From Diabrotica undecimpunctata (taxonomy: Eukaryota > Arthropoda > Insecta > Coleoptera > Chrysomelidae), in contig NC_092807.1 in NCBI RefSeq assembly GCF_040954645.1, forward strand, positions 75,780,021 through 75,844,020: 64,000 bases of DNA. The letters run 5' to 3'. The notes below the pieces were generated by a model. That model was not told the DNA's origin and did no database searches. It was given only the letters and a program-made list of their open reading frames with translations. Every line of letters begins with the position of its first letter. The first letter of the stretch is position 1. Positions 45,809-58,515 of this stretch are shown piece after piece. A program made the position numbers and the translations under genes.

Positions 45809-46672
45809 ATGTATGCGACAGTAAAACGGCATGTATCCGCAAATCCGGAGGAACGTAAAAATTGCGATCTAAAGATTCAGATTTCTATATTAGTGCAAAG
45901 GGACCATACTAAATGGGATGAAGTGCTACCCAGTATTCGTTTTTCCATGAATACGGTACCAAATTTTGCTACCGGTTATTCCCCGGCGTATTTGAACTTT
46001 GCACGTGACCTACGTACGCCCACAGATGTGCATAAAGACTTACGAGCTATTATCGCGAGTGAAACGGTTATTCCTGAGATAACGCCGTACTTGCGCAGAC
46101 ATACAGACATTTTACTAAGTGCGCATAAGAATAATGAGTTAAGCCAAGACGCTTCGAAACTGTACGCAGATAAACACTTTCGCGAAACCGTTGTGTTTAA
46201 CAAAGGACAGAAAGTTCTCGTAAAGACTCACATCCTTAGTAAGAGTGATGCAGGACTGTCTTCCAAATTTGCGCCGCGTCGCGATGGCCTATACCTTATC
46301 CTCAACCAACTTTCTCCTACTTCGTACGAGTTAGCAACTGTAACGCACCCGGATATAGCAATTGGAAAGTACCATGTATCTGCTCTCCATCCTTTTGTGG
46401 AGGATGATTCCAATTCGCCTATAACACCTCTACATGAGTTACATAGTAGAGGACGACCTTCAAACACGTTGCAGAAAGGTGTTCCAGATGAAGCCAAAGG
46501 GGCTATCCCAAAACGACGCCTAAAGCCAACGCAGCAATCCGCAAGTTTTGGTGTACCTGAAACCACAACCCGTGACCCAAGTACCTCTTTGCCTGCAAAG
46601 AGTAATGATTCTATGCAGAGACCCAGGCGTTCCAAGCACCGTCCTAAGCGTTACCAAGACGCCCATGAATGA
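45809..46672 (+). pseudogene. Integrase C-terminal fragment of a Gypsy-A relative
   Basis: The open frame begins in the TG repeat. Homology starts at [14 protein letters not shown], which contains the third catalytic residue (E) of integrase. It continues LPSIRFSMNTVPNFATGYSP, LSSKFAPRRDGLYLIL and IGKYHVSALHPFVED, closely paralleling the end of Gypsy-A pol (RFAMNTV, ITSKFAPRRDGPYKV, AGKYHVSALTPF) but clearly a different family. A proline/arginine-rich tail ends in a TGA. Everything 5' of the E is missing, cut at the microsatellite. The frame is uninterrupted, so the source copy may be young. Confidence 0.9.
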
Positions 46673-47367
46673 TGCCCGAGGTTTGTCCCTAGCCCTCGCC
46701 AACAATTAACAACCATACATGTTTTGTATCAGTCATCTTCTACAGTTCATCCCAAACCCTTCTTTCAGTGCGTCATAGTTGATCGAATTCTCTCTAACGC
46801 ATTAAGCTAGAAGTGACAGAAAAAAACGTAAGTCTGTGATTATTATACATAGAACTTAGAAAAGTATGTATCGTTCACGGGTATTTGCATATTAAAGCGA
46901 ATTCTACTTACGGATATATAATTGGTTGAAGTTTAGAATGCGCTAAATAGATATCCAATCAATGATGCGCATAAATATGATTTGACGCAGATGGTCTCAA
47001 TAGTGACAGTACTATGACAATGTCAACTGATAAAATGATAATTATCATTCCAGGTTAGTATTTTCAGACATTTTACAGTGAAAATTTAATTTTGTATTTA
47101 TTGTCATAATAATATTTTAAATATGCCGAGATATACCGAGAAAGAACAAAGAGTAATATTAAAATTATTAAATTATTTTCAATTAGAAGATATTCATATG
47201 TATTAAAACGGTTCTTTTTAGAACCACATTTTATTAAAATATAAGATATAATTGATGCCAGCCACATATCCCCTGTAATCATTGATTTTAATGAATCAGG
47301 TTCTGAATCGGATTGTGGATTGTTTGAAATATAATATTCATTTTTGTTATTCATAAAAAAAGAAGGT
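46673..47367. other. Probable 3' flank of the integrase fragment, then spacer
   Basis: No gene called. A segment near 46745-46770 is matched in inverted orientation near 48212-48237. A minus-strand frame (47073-47354) starts with an acidic serine-rich segment (NNPQSDSEPDSLKS), and a plus-strand ATG at 47123 reads MPRYTEKEQRVIL before a stop. Neither has homology that I can name. Confidence 0.5.
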
Positions 47368-47690
47368 AAACTTACATTCGGTATCTTGTTTTTTAACTAA
47401 ACTCCATTAACACTATTTCATCTGCATACCGAAACTGGTAGATTAACTCAAAAATCGACTGCTTCACTATTTAACTTATTTACATAAACTTACATTCGGT
47501 ATCTTATTTTTTAACTAAACTCCATTAACACTATTTCATCTGCATACCGAAACTGATAGATTAACTCAAAAATCAACTGTTTTACTATTTAAACTGTCCA
47601 TTGTTTTTTTACCTAAACTTCATAACACTCTTTCATTTGCACACCCAATCTAGTAGAATCACTCACTATTTAAACTATTTTCACGATTTT
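47368..47690. repeat. 118-bp tandem repeat, about 2.8 copies
   Basis: Units start with aaacttacattcggtatctt at 47368 and 47486, with a diverged third partial unit from about 47595. The first two differ at only a few positions. They share ccattaacactatttcatct and ccgaaactg(g/a)tagatt. Confidence 0.85.
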
Positions 47691-48621
47691 ATGATAAATC
47701 TTCACAAAATTAAACTAATGGCTGCCACAGAAACTTTCCGAAAATTACTTATCCGAATATGACTGATTTCAATCGATGCTATTTTATCACAGGAATGTTT
47801 GCTTTGATGCCTTGCAATTGCCAGTAAATTTTTTTATCTCGCAGTTAACTCTTAAAAGATTCTATAGGAAGAAGCGTTATTTTAAATAAACAAACATTCC
47901 AATTCCATAGTGTTATATAGTTTATAAATAAATCTTAGCTAATTAAGCACTTTCTTTGGAATGTATAGAATAGCAATTATAACAAAATGAAGTTCCAATA
48001 TAAGGCGCAATAAAATTTTTTATACAGGACGGGACCTCTAATATGTAAAGTAAAAAAAAATTTGAATTCTTAAAGTTTTTACTTCACATTTTAAAAAAAT
48101 AATCTTTTCACATTTAGCCGATTACAATCCTGCAACTGTCAGATTTAACTAAAATGTCATGCAATAATTCTCGACATTCTTAAAATCTTATATGACGTCA
48201 AAATTAGTGACGCACTGAAAGAAGGGTTTGGGACAGACTGTATGTCTGATCCAAATGGGGAGGATGTAACAAGATTATACTTGGCAACCCTGTCAACCAT
48301 TGTGACGTAGGATGCTGTCAACGGTTGTCTGCCATATTCAATGGCATTGTCATATTGTCTACATAGCAATCAACATGTGTGTATCTGTATAATGTAGTTT
48401 TAATAATGTCTATTGTTTTATTTTTCATCTGAATACACCACATCAAGCAATGTGTTTTACTATCATTTACATCAACCTGTGCGTTGCTACCTATTTGCAG
48501 TGAAGTTATTACGAAATGAACCCTTATTTCTCGAGAATCACATCCCAACCTAACCATTCCCTTAAAAGTTTCTAAAAAACAACATTTTGTAAATAATTTT
48601 AGTTTTTGTTTGTTTAATCTG
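47691..48621. other. Spacer with a possible PPT-LTR junction
   Basis: At 48257-48270 the phrase ggggaggatgtaac has the same form as the purine tract plus LTR start of Gypsy-A copy 2 (ggggagga then TGTAAC), so an LTR relic may start at 48265. No second boundary was found. Otherwise no gene was recognised. Confidence 0.45.
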
Positions 48622-48915
48622 ATATATTTTGTTGTTTTTTCGGATTTACAATTTTCAATTTATTTGTAATTTATTTCTGGAAATTAAAAGATTAATCACG
48701 ACCTTAAAATATTATTATATTCTAGACAAGATCTCATTCACATGGACATGTTATCTCATTCACATGGGCATGTTATTAATTAACATGTGCTCATGTGTAA
48801 AAACGTTTTTTTGCTTAATTTCACATATATTTTGTTGTTTTTTCGTATTTGCAATTATTTGTAATTTATTTCTGGACATTAAAATATTAATCACGACCTT
48901 AAAGTATTATTTTAG
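48622..48915. repeat. Local direct duplication and palindromic repeat
   Basis: A segment at 48622-48728 (ttttgttgttttttcg, aatttatttctgga, attaatcacgacctta) recurs at 48826-48915. Between them lies an imperfect palindrome, cacatgggcatgttattaat to taacatgtgctcatgtg (48768-48805), which recurs next to the right end of the Harbinger element at 54007-54043. Confidence 0.75.
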
Positions 48916-49170
48916 ACAATCAGTTTAGATTTTAGACCTATTCCGTAACTCATTTCGATGATAGAAATGAGTAAAATCGAATCGAAATTGTCAAATAGAA
49001 ATGATCCTAAATGATATTCCATAACTTTTTTCATTTCTACAATCGAAATCGAAATTGATTTCGACAGCGTTTATTCTGTCGAAATGACTTTTCGATATCG
49101 AAATTTGATTTGCTAAAACTTCAAATTTTATTTTTATATTTGAATTAAAATTGTGTTCCTAAGTTTCATT

Positions 49171-50766
49171 ATGGATTTACAATTAAATTTCGGCATCGAT
49201 CTTGGAATTGAAATTGGGGAAGAATTGCAAAGGTAAGTAGCACATTTAAAGCGCTACAAAATGTGATATATATAATCGTTTTGTTCAAATTCTTTTTATA
49301 CTTAGTTTCTTATGTAGGTAACTGTTTTCTGTCTTTTTAGTCAAATATTCAACCTTCAGAGGCGCACCCTTAGGGATGCAAGTAATCCCTTTGAAATCCC
49401 TGAACAAATATTTAAAGGTCTGTACCGTCTACCAAAGGAAATAGCCATGGACCTTATTAATGAAATAGAACCTTTTTTGGCTGGACAGATCAGAATAACA
49501 GCTGTGCCAAATTATTTGAAGGTAAATCAATCTCAAATAAATTTAAAAACACACTAAAATACATAGTTTCATAATTTTAAATAAGGTATTTTCAGGTTTT
49601 ATGCGCTTTACATTTTTATGCCCAAGGAGATTATCAAAAAGCTGTTGGCCAAGACTTTTTGTTGGGTATGAGCCAGCCAATGGTTAGTCGGTGCATAAAC
49701 AGTATAAGTGAAATACTGTCAAATCACATTAGTCGGCGATACATAAAGTTTCCCAGTACGATAGAAGAAAAACGTTTCTTAACACAAGGGTAAATAATTT
49801 TGAACCTATTAATATGGCTTTTTTAAAATGTGCTTAAAATTTTAGATTTATGAATAAATTTAACTTCCCAGGAGTAGTAGGGTGCATTGATTGCACACAC
49901 ATTGCAATTGTTGCACCTCCTCTAGATCACCCTGTACATCCAGGTATTGCATACCTCAACAGAAAGGGATATCACAGTATAAATTGCCAACTGGTATGTT
50001 TTAAACTTTCACTAGCAACTTATTTTTTAGATATGTGATTCAAATTTAAAAATTTTAAATTGTAATTCAAGATATCCTGGATCCACGCATGACTCCGCTA
50101 TATGGACCATGTCTAATATTTTTCATCATATAGAACAAACATATGATGATGGAGAATGAGGATTCTGGTTATTAGGTTGGTTGGTTGGTTCAGTTGCCTT
50201 AAATATATTACACATTAAATTTCTAGGTGATTCTGGCTATCCTTTACAGCCATGGTTAGTAACACCAATAGAAGGTGCCGAACAAAATACTCCAGAAGGA
50301 CGATATACTGTTGCACATAGTTCAGTAAGAAACTGTATTGAACGGTGCAATGGAGTATTAAAAATGAGATTTCGTTGTCTGTTAAAACATAGAGTTCTAC
50401 ACTACAGTCCTGTTAAAGCTGCTGAAATAATAAATGCTTGCTGTGTATTACACAATATTCTTGTTGCTCACAATATTGAACCAGAAGAAGATCAGATTAT
50501 AAATGACATGGAGGAAAATGTACCAGAAAATAATTGTAAGTCTATTTGTATTTTATTTAAACTAGTAAGCAGTGACCTAGCATAATAAAGTCTTGCATAT
50601 CTTTTTCAATAATCATTTGAAACACTGAAAATAATCTACCAAAATGTATAGATAGAAAAATTGTGGACAACATTGAAATTTTATTTTTGTTACAGTGTCA
50701 CTAGATGATAGATTGGATGCTGGCCGCAGAATTCGAAACCAATTAATAAGAAATTATTTTAATTAA
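49171..50766 (+). pseudogene. HARBI1-like: Harbinger transposase, seven exons, one nonsense codon
   Basis: Consensus splice sites give exons 49171-49232, 49341-49521, 49596-49789, 49846-49993, 50031-50175, 50227-50535 and 50696-50766, with phases that join exactly, encoding 369 residues. Signature segments: MSQPMVSRCINSISEIL (helix-turn-helix region), [16 protein letters not shown] (first catalytic Asp), RYPGSTHDSAIW, GDSGYPLQPWLVTP and RNCIERCNGVLKMRFRCLL (catalytic Glu), then INACCVLHNILVAHNI. This is the DDE_Tnp_4 fold of HARBI1-type enzymes (about 350 residues). One in-frame TGA lies at 50157-50159. The introns at 49994-50030 (37 bases) and 50176-50226 (51) are very short. It cuts and pastes the element with help from the Myb-like partner. 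Confidence 0.87.
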
Positions 50767-50929
50767 TATATAACGTTAAATCCTAGATATTATTGAAAAA
50801 TGAATAAACAACACAACATTAAACATTCTTTTATTTACAGAAAACCATTTGATACATTACAAATCACAATAAACAAACATTTAGCTGCCAGATATAGGGC
50901 AAAACTCACCTCAAACTAAATCGCTCCCA
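50767..50929. other. 3' flank of the transposase gene
   Basis: Contains aataaa near 50803, a likely polyadenylation signal for the transposase, then AT-rich sequence up to the LINE insertion. Confidence 0.5.
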
Positions 50930-52370
50930 AGGCGAAGAACTCCAAGGTTTTGTATAGAAGTGAAGGAAATATGGAAAGAAAAGAAAAAAGATCACCTAAA
51001 ATACATGTCCACTAAGGCACAAGAGGTATACAATAATTATAAGGCAATAAGAAATGAAACAAATTCACTTGTAAGAAGAATAAAAAATGATCACTGGGAA
51101 AGCTTTTCGAAAGAAATGGAACATGATTTATATGGTCTGCAAAAGGAAATACGGCACGTTATAAGAGGTTAAAGAACAGAGGGTAAAAGGAACTAATGGA
51201 ATGAAAACACATAGCAAAAGATACATCGATTGACTATCTAAAAAAGCTCTATGCAGAGAAAGAACAAATGACGCTAGAACCGGAAACACCAGAAATTACA
51301 ACAAATGAAGCTGTTAATATAGTACACAGAAAGTTTGAAAAACACCTGAAAAGCTACAGGTAAGGACAGAATAGCAAAGTAATTACTGAAATAGTGTGGA
51401 GCAGCAATGACAAAACAATAGTTAACAAAATCATAAAACAATAAAATACCAGAAGAATGGAGAACGAGCAAACTAATTCTACTATTCAAAAAACAGCCAA
51501 AAAACTACAGAGTTATCAACTTGTTTAATTTTACCCTAAAACTTACAACTAGAATTCTACAAGAACTAATGAATCAGAGGATAAGTTTAGTAGATGAACA
51601 ACAGAGTTTTCATACTGGAAGATAGTGTACAGATGCAATATTCGTCATAAAACAAATTACTGAGAAATCACTAGAGTATAATAAACCTATGTCTGATGTT
51701 ATGTCTATGTTCTATGTCTGATTGACTTTCACAGAGTAAGACTCAAAAATGTAATCCGTCTTCTGTATAATAGCAAAGACTAATGAACAACTTACAGATC
51801 CTAGACATAGGCAGCGGAATAAGTCAGGAACACTCATGGAGTCCTATGCTCTTCAATTTAATCATGGATGAAATATTCAAAATCGTCAACAAAGGAAGAG
51901 TATAGAGAACAGGAAACAAAGGAGTAAAAAATGCTCCTAGGTGACACAATACTGATAGTCCATGATGAAGATAGTCTGCAAAGATTAGTCCACAGATTCA
52001 ACATAAAAGCAAGATAATTCAATATGACAATTTCATCTCAGAAAACTAAAGCAATAGTAATCAGTCAAGATCCAATCAGATGTAAAATAGAAACTGATGA
52101 TATTAGTATTGAACAAGTAATGGAAACAAAATACCTTTGAATTACAGTGTCAAGCTATGGAGACCTGGACAAAGAAGTGAGAAATCAAATACAAAAAGCA
52201 AATAGACTGGCAGGATGTTTTAATAACACTATAGCGAAACCTACATATTAACACTTAGATGAAGTCAAGAATTTATAAAGCTAGTTTACAACCAATAATG
52301 ACATATATATTCATAAGAAACAAGACCCAATACAGCCACAACACAAAGACTACTAAAGTTGCAGACTAGT
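50930..52370 (+). pseudogene. RTE-like LINE relic nested in the Harbinger element
   Basis: The plus-strand frames start VKEIWKEKKKDHLKYM and YKAIRNETNSLVRRIKNDHW, the linker before the RT. Fragments of RT follow: KLILLFKKQPKNYRVINLFN, LTTRILQELMNQRISLVDEQ, DAIFVIKQITEKSLEYNKPM, and ISSQKTKAIVISQDPIRCKI near 52050. Wording and order resemble RTE-clade elements. Stops and shifts are frequent and the catalytic YxDD is not readable (LLGDTILIVHDED-like). It lies between the two Harbinger genes and so inserted after that element did. Confidence 0.8.
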
Positions 52371-52547
52371 TAAACAGTAAAATGTTAATTACCGGGGAGT
52401 TAAAAATTAAATATGTAGTTGTTTTTATTTTAATTAACCTATAACCAAACACTAAGGGTATTGAAATCCTTAAAGTTTAAAATTATTGTTATACATAAAA
52501 AAATTAAATATATACAAAAATAGATACTAATTAAAAATTATATTAAT

Positions 52548-53601
52548 CTATAATTGCATTGTAAAATGCTTATTGAAAGAATCATTTTCTATATCTAGAC
52601 CTTCAAGATTCAATTCTCGTTCCTTAATTATGATCTCTCTTTCCTTTAACTGCAATTCTTTTGCTTTATTTTTCGCTTCTAGTAAGCATATATTCAATTC
52701 CAATTCTTTTAAATGCAGCTGCTTCTCTCTAAACTGATTGTCACCCTCAGACTTAGCTGCTGTATCCAACAGTTTATTTAAAATTTCAGCAGTCTGCTTT
52801 TGACCTGTCATATAGTATTCCGCTGCCCTTTGTAAATTAGATGACTTATCTGAAAAGCAAAAAATATTTTGTAACAACTTTTCTACTTAACTAAACTGTA
52901 TGGTTATTGTGCAGCTTACCTTTAATGGTCTTTTTTTGAACAGAAGTTTCCATGTTGTAGTTGGAGTATGGTGGAACCAATGGAGTATGTTAAGCCACAT
53001 ACCCCATTGGTTCTTGTTTTTGTGTTTGAATCACTTGTGGTACTACAATGCTGGTATCATCTTTATGGTAGCTGGTAGCAGTTGTTTCCAAAATATCCTC
53101 TTCAGCACCTAACAATGATACGTCTGTTTGTTGCTGGGCTAAGATCCTCCACTATTATATCCTCACTTAGGCCTAATTCAACTACATCTGTTACTGATAT
53201 GAAAGAAATTGCTGCCATTAATTTTTCTTCGGCAGGTGTCAACTTTTTTGGCACTGCATCACCCCCACCTGTTTTGTTTTGTCATCGGATGGCCTCCCGG
53301 GCCTTTTTTTTTGTGTGGCTTTTCCAGTCAATAAATGTCTAAAAACAAAAAAAAATTAAAATATGGGATTTATAAAAACAGACCTAACTAATTACCTTTT
53401 TCCACTGCTGTTTATTTTTACTGGGACCACAACCCATACTATTTAAATTTAATGTGAGTTCGTCCCACAACTTCTCAACTATTTTGTTGGATGCCTCTGA
53501 GGGTTTTGTTTTCCCATGAACTAAAATTTTATTTTGGGTAACAAACTCCACCATGTGGTTTAATTGTTCCGGAGATGTCTTTTTTTACTTGGAGTAGCCA
53601 T
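52548..53601 (-). pseudogene. Harbinger Myb/SANT-like DNA-binding protein, three exons
   Basis: Minus strand, ATG complement at 53599-53601. Exon 1 (53601-53396) gives, after a frameshift in a poly-A run, TSPEQLNHMVEFVTQNKILV and KLWDELTLNLNSMGCGPSKN, then KQQWKK: a Myb/SANT-like (zeste-type) trihelical domain that continues in exon 2 (53338-52920) with TFIDWKSHTKKKAREAI. Exon 2 then has a TGA and further breaks. Exon 3 (52849-52548) is an amphipathic, Glu/Lys-rich coiled coil (LHLKELELNICLLEAKNKAK). In this superfamily such proteins bind the transposon ends and bring in the transposase. Confidence 0.82.
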
Positions 53602-53989
53602 TTCAATAGTACTCGACTGAAAAATCTAACGGTAAATAACTATGGGCACGTGAAAAACCACTAACAAATTGGTAAATATGAAATTAACCAAACCGAAAAA
53701 ACGTAAACAAATATTTCAGGTTAGTTAGACCACGTTAGACTGTCAAATTGTTGCTCGTCACGAGCGAATTGCGAGGTTGCCATCGATACTAAACCGAGTG
53801 AGATCGGAATTGTTGTTTCCGATCTGTCTCATCGAGTTAGTAGATTCTAACTCGATGATCGGTCTGTACTTCTATTTGATTTACACAATACCGATTTAAG
53901 TAGCAGTAGATGTCGAACATTACGATTTTCAAAGATTCCGATTCGACTAAGCCATTTCTATTCGATTTAGCGAAAGTTATAGAATAGGT
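53602..53989. other. Right subterminal region of the Harbinger element
   Basis: Holds a perfect 10-bp inverted repeat, atcgagttag with ctaactcgat (53831-53856), and further tcgatt/ccgatt motifs leading to the terminal inverted repeat. No coding sequence. Confidence 0.65.
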
Positions 53990-54119
53990 TTGAATATCTC
54001 ATTCACATGGGCACGTTATTAATTAACATGTGCTCATGTGTAAAAAACTTTTAATTAAGCGCTGCTAATAATTACATAATATTCTAAATTAACAAAGTTA
54101 TCTCTATACGACTTTTCAG

Positions 54120-56519
<2,400 letters not shown>

Positions 56520-56598
<79 letters not shown>
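56520..56598. repeat. (TA)n left of Gypsy-C
   Basis: About 79 bases of AT dinucleotides touching the LTR's outer end. A short ATATATATA also follows the other LTR at 63758, so the element probably inserted into TA-rich DNA. Confidence 0.97.
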
Positions 56599-56602
<4 letters not shown>

Positions 56603-57928
56603 ATGATGTGTTTTTTGTTTGAATGATGAGCAATGAGTATTTTTAATAATATAATATATAGGGTTTTTATCGCGGTTCTCAAAGAATTAGCTTGTAAGTA
56701 CTTTTTTAAATTATCTTTATTATAACTATTATGAAACACACATATATATCTAACCTAGTCAATGTAAATTTAAAATAAACTATCTTTAAACTGATATTCT
56801 TATAAAACTAATTAAATTCTATAGACAATCTAAAATTTAAACAAACTATCTTCAAAATTGAAATTGTTATGACATTAACTAAATTATATTAACAAAATTT
56901 TGTACCTTTCTTTCACTGAATGCCTAAATGAACTGTTTTCCACTATATATATTCTAATCACCACTGAAAGTCTTCGTACTTCGGTTATCCTTGTTTTTGT
57001 GAAATTACTTTTTTCAATTATCAGCTTCTACCAATTTAAGATATAGTTTTCTTCACCAGCATTTCTACACCACCAACCAAACCAGCAAACAGCATTTATA
57101 TTTATTCTTCTTTTCAATATAGCAATATCCAATTATTATAAGTTGATTTATACTAATCTCCAACCATAATATAATTTAATTTCTTCCAATATACTTTTAT
57201 AATCTTCAATAATTATTTGTGTATAATTATAAATGTGCATTAATTATATGCATAATTTTTAATCTTCATTTAACTCACTATATTAAACTATTGGACTATT
57301 TGTACTTGATTCACTGACTCTAACTAACTTTCATAATAAACTGCTTGACTTCTGACTAAAAACTTAAAAACTGCCAAAAACTGCCATCTTGAATCCAAAT
57401 CACGGGTATTTATATGTTTTTGGATTTCTAGAACCATCTCGTAAGATATCATGTTCTATTTTGTTCTATTAACTACTTGTCTGAATTTTCTGGAACAAAC
57501 CATTTCGCAAACATGGCCATCTCCGGAGATCCAGAGAATTCCATTCTTTTCTATTAATAATTTTGTTTACATTTAGGCTTTTCAGATCAGAATATATAAT
57601 TAAATTAGTAACTTAACATTCTAATTTAATAAAATACACATTTCAAACAATATATTATTATAACCCACTTATATTCGTAATTATGATTCTTAATTTGACA
57701 CTTGGAGTATGTATAGTTGGTTGCCTAGGCACATGGCTCACTTATATATATTTACAATATTAAAATACAACTTTTTACAATTATTATATGCTAATTTATT
57801 AAAAATGCCCTCACATAAATATATTTTTATAAAATTCTCTAGTATATAACTTATTTAAAACAACCAAATATCTAATATTATGTAGTATATAACTTATAAA
57901 TTATTTTCTATAAACCCTAATCGTATCA
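56599..57928 (-). mobile_element. 3' LTR of Gypsy-C (1,330 bp)
   Basis: On the minus strand it runs TGATACGATTAGG to CATCATAACA. A short purine-rich segment (attttgggg on the minus strand, about 57932-57940) lies just inside it as a possible polypurine tract. Confidence 0.93.
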
Positions 57929-58515
57929 ATACCCCAAAATAATATTTAAAATAAATAATTTACTTATTATTTTTTTAAATATTAATTTTCTCATACCTTA
58001 TTAAATTTAATAAATCAATTTTTTTTTATTTAAAATGTGTTAAATACATCCCTGTTCGCTGTCTATGTCAAAACAGAGAACAACGGAGCACAGTTCGGCT
58101 ATTCTATGGTCAAACTGTCATGTCAAATGGAGCAATGGATGCGATATCAGAGAATAAAATATAACCTTAATTAAAAATATAATAGATATGGTGTTCTGTT
58201 TATTTATAGACAAAATCTAGGAATTATTTCCATTCAAAATAACTTCATCAATATAAATTGGTAAGTTTTTCCACTTTATTATATTAGAAAGACATTTTTA
58301 TAGCAATTATAGTATCAATTTTGTGTCTAACCCCAAATTATGATTTTTAGGGTACAAATTAATTTCCATATATACAAAATTCAACAAGTACGATGTCAAA
58401 TTGATTCAAAATAATGAAATCTACCATCTACCATTTAACAAATCAAGTCTATTGAACAAAATGGACACATCAGTAAGTTATTAGTGTTATTATATTTGTG
58501 TTAAAGGTATAGAAA
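57929..58515 (+). other. Foreign segment inside Gypsy-C with splice-like signals
   Basis: This segment has no retroelement character. On the plus strand it carries a less AT-rich stretch (58045-58150), then a donor (g-gtaagttttt at 58261), an acceptor (tgatttttag ending 58350), an ATG at 58461 reading M-D-T-S, and a second donor (gtaagt at 58473). That is the layout of a gene's 5' end: exon, 90-base intron, exon with start codon, next donor. It is antisense to the element and occupies the place of integrase. Capture of host DNA is inference. Confidence 0.5.

Larger units (their letters stand above)
48936..53989. mobile_element. PIF/Harbinger DNA transposon with nested LINE
   Basis: Imperfect terminal inverted repeats start ACCTATTC at 48936 and end GAATAGGT at 53989, with about 15 matching positions. 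The element encodes a Harbinger transposase (plus strand) and a Myb/SANT-like protein (minus strand) in convergent orientation, the standard pair for the superfamily. A degraded LINE is inserted between the two genes. I could not find a clean 3-bp target duplication. The left subterminal region is rich in TCGAAAT and ATTTCGA motifs. Confidence 0.85.

Noticed and set aside
47073..47354. Minus-strand 93-codon frame with an acidic start, possibly a host exon
   Set aside because: There are no splice signals or recognised domain, and the second half is hydrophobic and AT-driven.
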